Shown: positions 33,605 through 44,020 of the stretch, piece by piece | Layout of the letters: each line of letters starts with the position of its first letter | Position numbering within the stretch: the first letter of the stretch is position 1 | Assembly (NCBI GenBank): GCA_011316305.1 | Contig: SAUG01000050.1 | Location: 372,001-436,000, forward strand | DNA length: 64,000 nucleotides | Source: Rusavskia elegans | Lineage: Eukaryota; Ascomycota; Lecanoromycetes; Teloschistales; Teloschistaceae | Direction: 5' to 3' | Notes under the pieces: model-generated | The model's database searches: none | The model's input: only the letters and a program-made list of their open reading frames with translations | Told to the model about the DNA's origin: nothing | Program-made: the position numbers and the translations under genes

Positions 33605-36230
33605 TTGCAACCCACCATCTGCTAAGGAAACAACAACTGCTTGAAGAGGAGGGATCAGAGATCCGCGGACGTTGATGTGTTAGCCTCCGCCGCTGGCCTG
33701 TGCTGGACAGACGGCACAGTGGCATCGTTGTCTTAGACTGTCGAGATGTGTGATGAGTTACTGTTTGGAAGAAAAGCAAGAGGGCATGACGAAAGGTATC
33801 ATTCGGCATTCAAAGGCGTTGGTTACCCTATTTGGATGATAGGGTCCAGGATCGAACGTGTATTTCTCTTCTTCATGGGCGATGTTTGAAGATACCACTA
33901 TAGCGAAGTTCCGGCAACCTATTCCTGCTGAACGTCCAATACTTTGATATGCTCACTCATCAAGGGTCTTCGTAATCTCAGTTCGAGGTGAGCCTTCATG
34001 AATACTCTTGTTGACTGTTAGTGGATACATATCCCTCCGGTTGCCGATCGACAAGCACCTGGACTATTCTTGAAAGTTTGACGACGATCAATCAGGGATA
34101 CAAAGTTCATCAACGAATTTTACGATATGGTGAATAGGAAAAGACTTGGGTAATTCCAGAGCACCAAGGGGGAAGAGGGGTATAGCAAGTACCATGTTGA
34201 GCATCCAGCGGTGCTCACCTAAAGAGAAAGGCTCAAGACCCAAGTCTAATGATAGATACTCCTGATGGTTTCTGCCGTCAGGAAAAGCATTGTTCAATCC
34301 ACCAGTCTGATCCGTGAGGTACCAAAAGAAAAGCCAGCCAAATCCGGATGAATAGCAGGGCGTTCTGGCGGGTGGAAGGCGCTTCTGTGTACCTGATCGG
34401 CATCCATGGAGTCTATTCTGAGAATCTTAATGGTTCGACGAACGCGGAGAAGCGGCTCGTTCCAAGCGGATGAGCTTAGTTGAACCGTAAGTAAGGTAGC
34501 TGGTAGTGTCGAATATGATTTGAGCAAACAGATAGTAGGTGCTTTTAATGACTTCCAACAATGGATGCGTCGACTTGCAACAGCAGGCTTACATTGAACC
34601 TCCCTTTTGTAGGGGCACGAAATCGAGCTGCCACGAGGAGCTTCTGATATCCAATTCGTGACGAGGAGACCGGCAGTGGCGTGCAGATCATTGGACGTCA
34701 CACCCTTCTTAACTTCGCTTGCTCTAGCCCTACTCAAAATAGACCAGCTTAATTTCGGGAGTGGAGGGAACAGGGAGGGTCCAGTCTACCTTACGGAGTA
34801 GTTGAGTGAGACAAGTACTACCACAAGGGATTACTGGTCACGAAAAAGGACACAGCCGGATCAGCATCCGTTGAGCAGTCGCTAGCAAAAGGGAGTGGGG
34901 ATAGCTCCGATTCTTGTTGTCTCGGAGAAGAGATGGAAAGACCATGGAAGCAGCATGTTACTGCGGGCCTGCTATCGGAAACGGACTCTTGTCAGCCAGA
35001 ACGATGCACACTCTATCGTGACCCCCTGCATAACGCAGGACGTACAAGCATCTCGTGCAACTCCTGCTTCTTCCGATGCGTGGGCAGGGCTATGAAGGTT
35101 GTGAGAGGCCACATCCGGTTATTCCTGACTGGGTCGGTCAACGAAGCTGCAGGTAGCGAGCCACAGAGACTCCGTATCCGAAGCACTATCATGATGAAAC
35201 ATGCAAAACCTTCGTAAGCACAGACGCAGGGCCTAAAGTAAGCACCTGCAAGAGCCACCGTTGGGTCAAGCGAGCATCCTCGTTCCCCGGTTCTCTGACA
35301 AGCTCTGGTCAAGAAAGATCTGCCTTCTCCCAATCTCAACTACTGCTCCCTTATCCTTGAGAGCGAGCGTTGAGAGAGGTAGTACTGCGTGGCCGACATG
35401 GCAAGATTTGCAGAGGAGTCCGGAAAAGGGACGCTCGAGATCCACGCTAGTCTCGAGAAGGTTTAGCCAAACTGCGGACCGGGACCCACTTGTACACCAC
35501 AGAGGCAGTCTCTTGGCACCCTTTCTCCCAACCTGAAGATGCCCAAAAGATCCGCGTAATACTCCAGCCATTTTCATCTTTCTCGCGACCTCTGTAACGC
35601 CCGGTACCAGCGACACTCCCTTGAACGGACATTGCATCTCCTACACTCGCTTCAGATTGAATTGTCACCTTTCCCTTCCTCCACCAACCTCGTTCCGTCC
35701 ATCTCAGAAAGTAAGCTGCGACTGCCCTATGGCGACAGGCGACCGTTGAACTTTTCCAACCAAACAATCCTGCCCAACTCGCTGCATCACCACCAGTAGC
35801 AACACCGCCCGTCCGGCCTTGGTCCAGCCACCCATTCGTTGACACCGCCAATACCATCGTCGTCGCGATTGCTGGCTCCACGTTCCTTATTCCAACCCTC
35901 TTATCTGACCGCCGTCTACACCCTGCGAGGCCGGGCGCAATTCAGTTGGAAAGCGACATCACACCGAGATCCTGTTGCTCGAGCGAGCAACCAACAACGT
36001 TGAACTCGTCTTTGCATTTGAGCATATTCCGAGCACCAAGAGCATCTCAAGTTGTGCTGGTATTGGGTTCGGATCCGACACGATGGCTCCTTCCCCTCCA
36101 AGGTTACGGATTTTGTCAGGTATATATAACGTTCCCCAAATGTTAAACTTGTCATCCCAACCCATCTGCATCTTTAGCCCAGGTGGGCTCAAACTCTATC
36201 ATTCATTTATTCATTCCACTGAACATCGCA
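33605..36230. other. Gene-poor 2.6-kb stretch
   Basis: No supported gene. Overlapping frames of 60-147 codons (for example minus strand 34294-34737 and 35447-35881) lack motifs. One TACGGAGTA element is at 34792-34800. The right part (35560-36230) is C/T-rich and probably the promoter and leader of the reductase-like gene. Confidence 0.5.
34792..34800 (+). promoter_or_regulatory. TACGGAGTA element
   Basis: Exact 9-mer in intergenic DNA. Confidence 0.45.
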
Positions 36231-38725
36231 ATGTCTACGCCGCAACGAAGACCAGATAAGCTAATCCCTTTCATGGTAGTCGGCGGCAACGCAGTCTCCG
36301 CCTTCCTTTCCTGGAGATTACAAGCTACCAATGCTTGCGACGTAACTCTGGTCTGGAAATCTGGCTTTGATGCTGTCGCACAGTATGGTATATCGTTTAG
36401 GTACGTGCGGTTTCCAGTGTTTGTGGAGCAGCTGTTAACTCAGGTGCAGATCTAAGCTGTTCGGTAACGAGCGGTTCAAACCAAGACATGGTAGATACCG
36501 CCTCGATTTGTCCTCGATAGAAGAACGATGTGCTGATCCATAAATAGTTGTTAGGACGCCCGAGGATGCTTCTGGCCGCAAACCCGCTTTCGACTATGTC
36601 CTGCTTTGTGTCAAAGCTTTGCCAGATGTTTATGATCTGGCTGCGGTCATCGAATCTGTCGTTACCCCCCAGCACACCTGCATCCTCGTCAACACCACCC
36701 ATACTTTAGGCGTCGAAGCCCATCTCGAGCAAAGGTTTCCAACAAACGTTGTCCTGTCGCTGGTCTCGGGTGCAGAAATCACACAGTTGGGAGCAAGTGA
36801 GTTCGAGCATCTTGGGGCTACCGATGTGTGGGTGGGACCTGCGAACAAGAACGAAGCTATTCCAGTTGCTATTCAAAATGACATGGCAGAAGCTCTGGCT
36901 ATGACCTTGAGCACAGGCCAGGTCGATGCAAAGGTGTCTCCGAACATCCGGCAGCAGCAGTATGAGCGCATGGTTGGGTAAGAAACCTTCGCCTCTTTGT
37001 GGTGAACCAATCCTAACTTTGGACAATAGGCCCATTGCATTTCATCCTCCTAGCGTTTTGTTCGAGATTCCTTCGCATGCGGAATTAATGGAAAAAGTAG
37101 GAGTCCGGTCGATGATCTCAGACGTTATAGAAGAGCTATTACATATTGCGACTGCCCAGGGCTGCAACTTCGATCTGGATTTCAAAGAGAAGACTATTCA
37201 GACAATGACTAGGCCAACCGAAACACACAGTATCATGTATCAGGATTTCACAGCGAAGCGGCCAATGGAGGTGGAGACATACCTCGGATCTCCACTCAAG
37301 CTTGCTCAAGATGTTGGCATTCGGGTGCCACGCATCGAGACATTGTACGCTCTTTTGCATCATTGTAATATCGTTAACCAGCAACGACCAGCCCCACCAC
37401 CACCACCATCTCCAAATGCATCTGCGGGCGCCCCAGGACCTGCTCCACCACCACGGGCCTCCTCTACAGCTCCGCGGCCTCCAATGAATGGAGGCATGGG
37501 CGGTCCACCTAATGGACAAGGAATGAATGGAAACGGTGGGCGTGGTGGCCGTAACACGCCAATGGGCCCTCCGATGAGACGGGGACCACCGTCAGTCAAT
37601 GGCTACCCTTCAAGACAGTCCAATGGCTACAATCCTCGGGGCCCGCCACTCAATCAAATGTCACGGCGACCGTCATTTGAGGAGAACGACCTGTCAGAGT
37701 TCGGTCATGTGGTCATGTATGACGAAATTCCAGAAGGGGGCGCTCCCGTTCCCAACCCGTCTGAACTAGCATTGCGGGAGCGCGAGCTTTCCCTTCGACA
37801 ACGAGAGCTTCAATTGCGGGAGCAGGAATACAACATGCGTAGAGGAGCCAGGCCACCACCGCCGCGATCTCACGTGGGAGGGTTCGATGACGACGACGAT
37901 GACTACGACGACTTCGAGCCTATGGGGGCCCGGGGCCCTCTGTCACCTCATGTCGATCCGGAGAACTTTGATATGATGAGCGTCACTTCCCGCAAGAACC
38001 GGAAGGCCCCAAGCCTCAGCCAGATTCGCCAAAATCCAGAGGTTTCAGGTCGCGGAGGCATGCGTCAAAGTCACAGCTGGAGACCTGGCCCGAACCGAAA
38101 CCGGTCTTCTTCCCAGATGATGAACAACACCGCAGGGTTGCACGACAATCTGCTGGAAAATCCAATGATGGGGTATTCATCAAACCGCTACGGCACTGTG
38201 GACCGGAAGATTATGCATGATGACTCGAGAACGAATTCGTTGACAGCGGCGCGCTTGACAGAGCTACAAGGTCCGGGAAATAACGCTGGCATGAACGGAG
38301 CCTATCCAATGCCGCGAAGGACGAGCCAATCGCCAGGCAATCCGTTTAACCCGGCGGGAAGACCAGGAGGCAGGCCGTCACCGCCGCAGGATGGATACAT
38401 GGGTCCGGGTGGGATGCTTAACGGTGGGCCGCCGCCCAACGGGATGATGAGGCAACCTGTGCCTCGGCATCCTCCTGGGCAGGGGAACGCGGTGGCGCCA
38501 TATCAAGTCGAGCAGCATGCTGGGGTGAGCAACCTATACCCACCCAAAGGCCCCACACAAAAGCAAGTACGTAGTCTGACGGGTAGTGCGAGCGCCAGCG
38601 CGGGGAGTGGCGATAGTGCGCACATCGATTCAGAACCGTCCGCCCACAGCAGTCAGAGCAGTCTCGGGCCTCGCCATGCGGCGGCGATGGCAGCAGCTCA
38701 GGGCCGCGTGGTCGGCGTTAATTGA
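36231..38725 (+). CDS. Ketopantoate reductase-like protein with long disordered tail
   Basis: Exons 36231-36400, 36450-36490, 36548-36977 and 37030-38725 give 778 aa. Residues about 12-385 follow the ApbA/PanE fold. The N-terminal strand FMVVGGNAVSAF is at 14-25, DYVLLCVKALPD at 86-97 and ILVNTTHTLG soon after. A C-terminal helical half (ELMEKVGVRSMISDVIEELLHIA, PMEVETYLGSPLKLAQ, IPRIETLYALL) holds the dimer/substrate region. Normal enzymes use NADPH to make pantoate for coenzyme A. Here the nucleotide loop lacks a clean GxGxxG, and the Lys expected in the second half is not evident near RQQQYERMVGPIAF, so catalysis is doubtful. Residues about 395-778 are Pro/Gly/Arg/Asn-rich, contain an RERELSLRQRELQLREQE coil and an Asp-rich run, and look disordered. 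The 41-nt exon 2 is small. Confidence 0.72.
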
Positions 38726-39562
38726 AGGGGATATCAAGAGCATTGCAGGTGTACACGCATTTTTGGTTCCGGCATCCAACAGCCCCGAAAAAAAGGAGCG
38801 ACTTCTCCCCCCCCTTTATCATTCAATTTCTACCTAATCTGACCCTTTCACAATACCCATGGCGACATTGCTTCGCGTGCACACAACCTTCTTCTACACA
38901 TCCGATGGCCTCACGGGAGGGGCAGGACGCGTGACGGGAGACTTTCTCCCCCATTAATGACGGATAGAAAGGGAGAGAACCGATTCTTTCGAACACAAGC
39001 GTACGACTTTCGATACCTTTGTCTAGCCCCGTATATACAGCACACGAATGCTGCGGTTACCATGAGCATGTGGCTCATAAGATGATAATTCTGGCATTCG
39101 GACTCGGCGTTGCTCTTTTCTGAATTCAGCCAAACTTGCCTTGATATTTGAGTGAGTGTGTGTGCCTGAGGTTTTTACGGAATCAGAACAAGCTCAAGGT
39201 GTCTAGTTGATGTCTCTCAAGGCTTTGGCCTTGGGAGTAGTGTGACACGGATTGTATTAGCTAGAATAGCATCAGAAAGGTGTCGTTCCTAGGACACAGA
39301 TAGTCCGAGAAAGTAATTTTTGTTTGCTCGAACTTTGTCGAACAGCCCTCAATGTAATTTTCCAATCAGCTCAGGCAGAAGTCGTACGGAGAGGGTGATA
39401 ATGGGTATGGGTTCAGGAGTCACAAAAGCACGTGACTGCGCGCTTCAAGACTGACCGGTCATACTTGCCCACACCTCCAAAACTTCCCAAAACCACAACT
39501 CACAACAACAACAGCAGCAACAAGAACAACATCTCCTGCACCCCATTCAAATCCAACACAAA
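38726..39562. other. Intergenic
   Basis: An 837-bp stretch with no gene: 3' UTR of the reductase-like gene and the C/A-rich leader of HSK3 (from about 39455). Confidence 0.55.
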
Positions 39563-39925
39563 ATGTCACACCAACACCCACCCAACCCCCCCACCTCCAC
39601 CTCCAACCCCACCTCCTCCACAAACAACTCCACCCGGCAATCCCTCTTCCCAACAACAACCACCACCACCACCACCACCTCCTCCTCCACATCCATATCC
39701 ACATCCACATCCACACAAACCAAAACCGTCCGCGCCCGCCAATACACACACCTGCAATCCCAACTCGCGCAACTCAATGCCCATCTAGCCGATACGGAAA
39801 ACCTGCTCGCCATGACGGCCGTGCAGGCGGAGTATGTGCGGGGGGTGGGCGGGTGGTGGGGGGGTGTTTATATGGCTGCTTCGAGGGTTTTGGGCGAGGA
39901 GGTGGGGAAGGGGGGGAAGGGGTAG
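39563..39925 (+). CDS. HSK3: DASH complex subunit Hsk3
   Basis: Intronless, 120 aa. After a Pro/Ser/Thr-rich N-terminus with runs of Thr (residues about 1-52), the C-terminal half carries the Hsk3 core: RARQYTHLQSQLAQLNAHL, ADTENLLAMTAVQAEYVR, then YMAASRVLGEE. Hsk3 is a small helical subunit of the DASH/Dam1 ring that couples kinetochores to microtubule plus ends. The core matches known members at nearly every helical position; the Thr/Ser/Pro N-terminus is longer than in yeast and looks disordered. The coding strand is C-rich in the first half and G-rich in the second. Confidence 0.9.
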   Translation: MSHQHPPNPPTSTSNPTSSTNNSTRQSLFPTTTTTTTTTSSSTSISTSTSTQTKTVRARQYTHLQSQLAQLNAHLADTENLLAMTAVQAEYVRGVGGWWGGVYMAASRVLGEEVGKGGKG

Positions 39926-41112
39926 GGGGAGTGAGGGGGGAGGTGGGGAAGGGGATGGGATGGGAGGGGCGGATGGACTGGTGTGATTGTTGTTGTGATT
40001 TGGTTATGACCCGGGTGGAGGGATGGATGGATGGATGGGGAAGGGGATTTGGGTGGTGGGGGGATGAGGAAGTGTATTGGGGTCGTGGATTTTGTTATGG
40101 GGGTGAGATGGGGGTTGGAATGGGAGGGGATGGATGGAGTTCTGATATCCCTGGCTTGGGCTGAGGATAGATAGGTTGAAGGTGGTTCCTGGTGGGAAAC
40201 TTCGTCATGAATGTCTCTCGAGCGGTGAGTATGTGAGGGACCCGTTGGCAGGATGGCTGGATTCAATAATGATACGCCTCTTGTCACAAATAAAGAAGCA
40301 ATGATGTTTCCAGCTTTGATTTCCAATGTTCTTTCCTCATGGCAGCATGGACTGACTCGGTCAATCTCGCCTATCAAGTAATTGCCCTCGAAGATGATCT
40401 CCCCGAGCAAGTCTTCATTCTTCCAAACGCACATCTTCCGGAACAAAAGACTTCTCTCGCATCTGTCAACACGGCCATCGAAAATCCGAGCTCAATATCG
40501 TCCGTACCCTCCCTGGTCATCATCATCAACATCCAATACAATCCATCCAACAGCCCGGATTACTCCATCACGCTCTTCCCTCCTTCTTCCCTCCCTCTTA
40601 TCACCCTACCGCAGCAACCTCCCCGTTCGAAATGTAAGAAAGACCGAAGACAAAATAAGGAATATTGAAAAGGATGAAATAGCAGAGTGCGCACTTCTGT
40701 GACCACTCAGGGTGCAACAGACGCGGTGATATCAGGGTTAATGTATTCCGATCATTGATTCTTTATACCCGTGCAAAACGCCCATGCCCGTCATCTCGCT
40801 TCAAAGAGAGACAACGAAGAGGCAGGAAGTGAGAGAGCCGCCTCATTTCGTAAGGAATCGATGACCCGGAACGCCGTGTATGGGGAATTCCTAGAAGATG
40901 AAAATATTGCTGAAATCAGAGTGTTGAAGGGGGATGTCGTCGTATATGTACCGTAATAAGCCAACCCGCTGTGTACAAGGAAGAGAGAATCCTCAGAGGA
41001 GCCAGTCAAACATCGTGTGAGCCCTGTTGTTACAGGGCCAATTGGAAATCCGCGGATCGTGAGCTGATGCAATGGGCGTGGTAGTCGGATGCTACATCGA
41101 GTATCCGGCGCT
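39926..41112. other. Intergenic between convergent HSK3 and areA
   Basis: A 1.19-kb stretch without a supported gene. 39926-40160 is extremely G-rich with several G4-G7 runs and a GGAT repeat near 40020-40037. A 109-codon plus-strand frame at 40339-40668 has no family features. The right part should contain the areA 3' UTR, which in Aspergillus controls areA mRNA stability. Confidence 0.5.
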
Positions 41113-44020
41113 TTACAAGCTCATGGTTAACCATTCCCATTCAGTAGATCCGCCGTTGACGTTGCTCCCACCAGCCATAATTCCCTGTTGGCCTAGCATG
41201 CCGGTTCCCTGCATTGTCGTCAGATTACCAATAGAACCAAACGGTTCATGCTTCTTCTGAGCAACAGCAACTGGTTTGCCGCTTGTATCGTCTGCATCGG
41301 CCATTTCGGCCTCTTGTAGATCATTTCTACTGCCCTGCTTGGAGTGTCGCCGCTGGCGTTTGGGAGCGACATTCATAGCGGTCCGGCCCGAATTCGTGGC
41401 AGCCGCTGCAACCGCTGTAGGCTTTGGAGGAGCTGCAGCAATCGGCACGGCTCCGCTCTTGGATTGCGTGGATGCTCCTGCCGTTCCGAGCGTCGTCGGC
41501 GTGCTTCCAGCAGTAGAACTTCCGTTCCCAGACCCATAATTGGATGATGGAGATGCAGAATCGTTCTGCCCGGATGATTTACTCAGTACAGGCGTCGTTG
41601 CAGGGGCTTGATGGATTGAATTTTTTCGAGAAGCTTTCTTGGAAGAGCGTGTGGCAGCTGTACCCATGGGAAGCTGGCTCCCGGTGCCACGATTGCGCTT
41701 CTTTATGATGTCAGTCTTCAGCGACAGCGGACGAACGACGCCATGAAGCTTCAAAAACAACCCACAAGCATTACAGAGTGGGTGTCCCTCGGGGTTGCGA
41801 CGCCAAAGTGGAGTTGTTTGAGTGAAGCAATTGGTACATGTGGTCGGTACGCCATTGTTGTCCTCAATCCTACTTCCGCCCGGACTGGGCGGTCGAGAAG
41901 GAGCAACACTGCTAAGGCCGGATTCGGGTGGAGTGTTCGGAGATGATTGGGGTCGATTCTGCATTTCCTGCTGCTGCGCAAGGTTAATTGCATTCGGCGT
42001 GGAGTTGATGCGTGGTATCTTCTGCTGCCTCCCTGCATTGGCCCGGTTTCGCATCTCAGTCACTGATGCTGTTGAGGCGTGACTTCGGTTCAAGTGGTTG
42101 CCGTCAGTCCAGTCCTGCGGTGAAGATACCATCTCCCCTCCAATTGTGACTTGTTTCTTCGGGGGCCCTCCAGGATATCTGGCTGCCATGTTGTTCAACT
42201 GCCCACCCAAAGTAGTGTCCCATTGCATCCCAGTATGTATGTCGAGAGCCGGGTCCTCCATCGGCGAATACTCGGGGTGGGCCAAGAGTGAACGGTCATG
42301 GATGTTTAGACCATCATCATCCTCTTCATTGTCTGAATCGGCGCCAAAAGAGAAGATGTTGTTCTGGCGCGTTTGGGTCATCGTTGGTGCGCTGGCATTG
42401 GAAAAGCTTGGATGAAGAACCTGAGATGGGTTGATGTGTTGCATCGAGAAAGTAGGAGGATTATATGCGGGAGCTGATAGACCTGCACTGGTCACAGGAC
42501 TGAACAACGAGGGCTCATTCGGACTGTATATGTATTGAGTCTGCATACTGTTGGAAAGATTCGAAGGACGGGTAGTGGCATAAGTTTGCATTGCTCGTTG
42601 TTGCCTGTCAAAGAACATGCGCTCGCTATCATACGGTTGCGGAGTGGAGGCAGTCGAAGGATGTGCGGAAGCGGGGGGAGAATAGTAGTCGGAGGAGTTC
42701 AGGGACGAGCCCAAGGAGGTTTTGTTGTAGTGAGCGTAGGAATTACCGGGCGCCAGTGGAGAGCCGGTTGGTGAAAAAGCAAAGTTTTGCTGAAAAGGGC
42801 CTGCGGAATGGAGGATCGGATCATCGTTGAGGCCAAACGTTTCTAGGTTGAACGGGATCTGAGGGTAGCTATTCGCATGCATTGGGTAGGAAAAGCCTTG
42901 ATTCGTCTGATCCAGTGTGTAATCCGCCAGGCCTTGATCGACGTCGTCGTTGGGCATTGCGATACCGCCGGAAGCATTGACCTGTGGGGAAAACTCCGCA
43001 GGACGTTTACGAGACTGCATGAATTCCCAACGTCAGCCTTTTGTGCAGTATTCCCATTGTCACATGGATGTTCTTACCCGTGTTCCGTCGATGCTGGTTT
43101 TCCTCACTCGACGTTGCACATAGTCGAACTCCCTAGTTCTTGAGCGGTCATGTGAAGGGGCAGAAGGAACGAAATTCGGATGAGCGGGCTGTTCGGAATC
43201 TTTTCTGATCTTGATGGGTATGGCTGAAGCTACCGTACTGGATGGCGCTACAATCTGTTCCCTCGGAGGGGACGGAGATGGGACCGTGGCGGGTGAAGCA
43301 ATGGAGTTTGGCACGATGAAATCGTCCAAGTTCATGGAGTCTGGATCTGTGTCATGGGAGAAATCGTGAGATTGGCGCAACCTGGCGATACCAGAAGGCG
43401 CACTTGTGGGTTGTTGAAGCTTCCTGCCATGATGACGGAGGTCAGTCGAAGACGCTCTGCACAGCAGACAAGCCGTCGGATGCGAAGATGGGCGCAACAA
43501 ACCTGAGGCGTTCTTGCTCCTTGCGTTTCAGATTCATGGCCATCATCCTCCAGGTCAAATTCTCCATGCGCTCCTGGTTGGGTAGCTGGGTCTTGGTCCT
43601 GCTGTACAGCTTCCATATCTGGGTGCCCAGAGGATCTTTCTTCTGCATCTCGTCGGGATGGATGAGGTCGGCACTGGTGGCATCGTCGCGCCAGTCGGGA
43701 AAGACGGCCTCGCCAAGGACATTCCTATGGGTCTGGCTGTTATCGAATGACAAAGCCAGCTTGACGGGCGAAGGGTCCAAGTTGTCGGTGGGGGGCGTCG
43801 GAGTGTTGGGCGAGGTGGTGAAGTTGGCAGAAGGATGGGATGACGAAGACGAAGATGGAGGTTGTAGTTGTGCGGTATGGTTGGCAGAGAATGAAGTCTG
43901 CGGGGAAGGGACAGGATGAGGGCCAGGAGCGGGTTCGTCTGGGACGGCTGCAGGCATTATTGATGTGGCTCCCTGCCTTCCCCCACGCGCATCTTGATGA
44001 TGGCGGTCAGTAGGAGGCAT
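41113..44020 (-). CDS. areA: GATA-factor global nitrogen regulator AreA/NIT2
   Basis: Minus-strand exons 44020-43503, 43423-43078 and 43014-41113 give 921 aa. N-terminal AreA blocks: [19 protein letters not shown] and [15 protein letters not shown]. Next are [34 protein letters not shown] and [10 protein letters not shown]. The single GATA finger has Cys681-x2-Cys684-x17-Cys702-x2-Cys705 ([18 protein letters not shown]) followed by a basic arm. The last residues WEWLTMSL are the AreA tail that binds the co-repressor NmrA. AreA switches on genes for alternative nitrogen sources when ammonium and glutamine are scarce. Intron 1 (79 nt) uses a GTTTGT donor, intron 2 (63 nt) GTAAGA. The start is the first Met upstream in frame and could be a later one. 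Confidence 0.95.

Noticed and set aside
32968..33618. 216-codon antisense frame over the nimA tail
   Set aside because: Shadow of the Ser/Pro-rich coding region; no domain.
35447..35881. 144-codon minus-strand frame before the reductase-like gene
   Set aside because: Trp/Gly-rich sequence without family features in a C/T-rich leader region.
40339..40668. 109-codon plus-strand frame between HSK3 and areA
   Set aside because: No similarity I can recognise and it lies in a likely 3' UTR/intergenic region.
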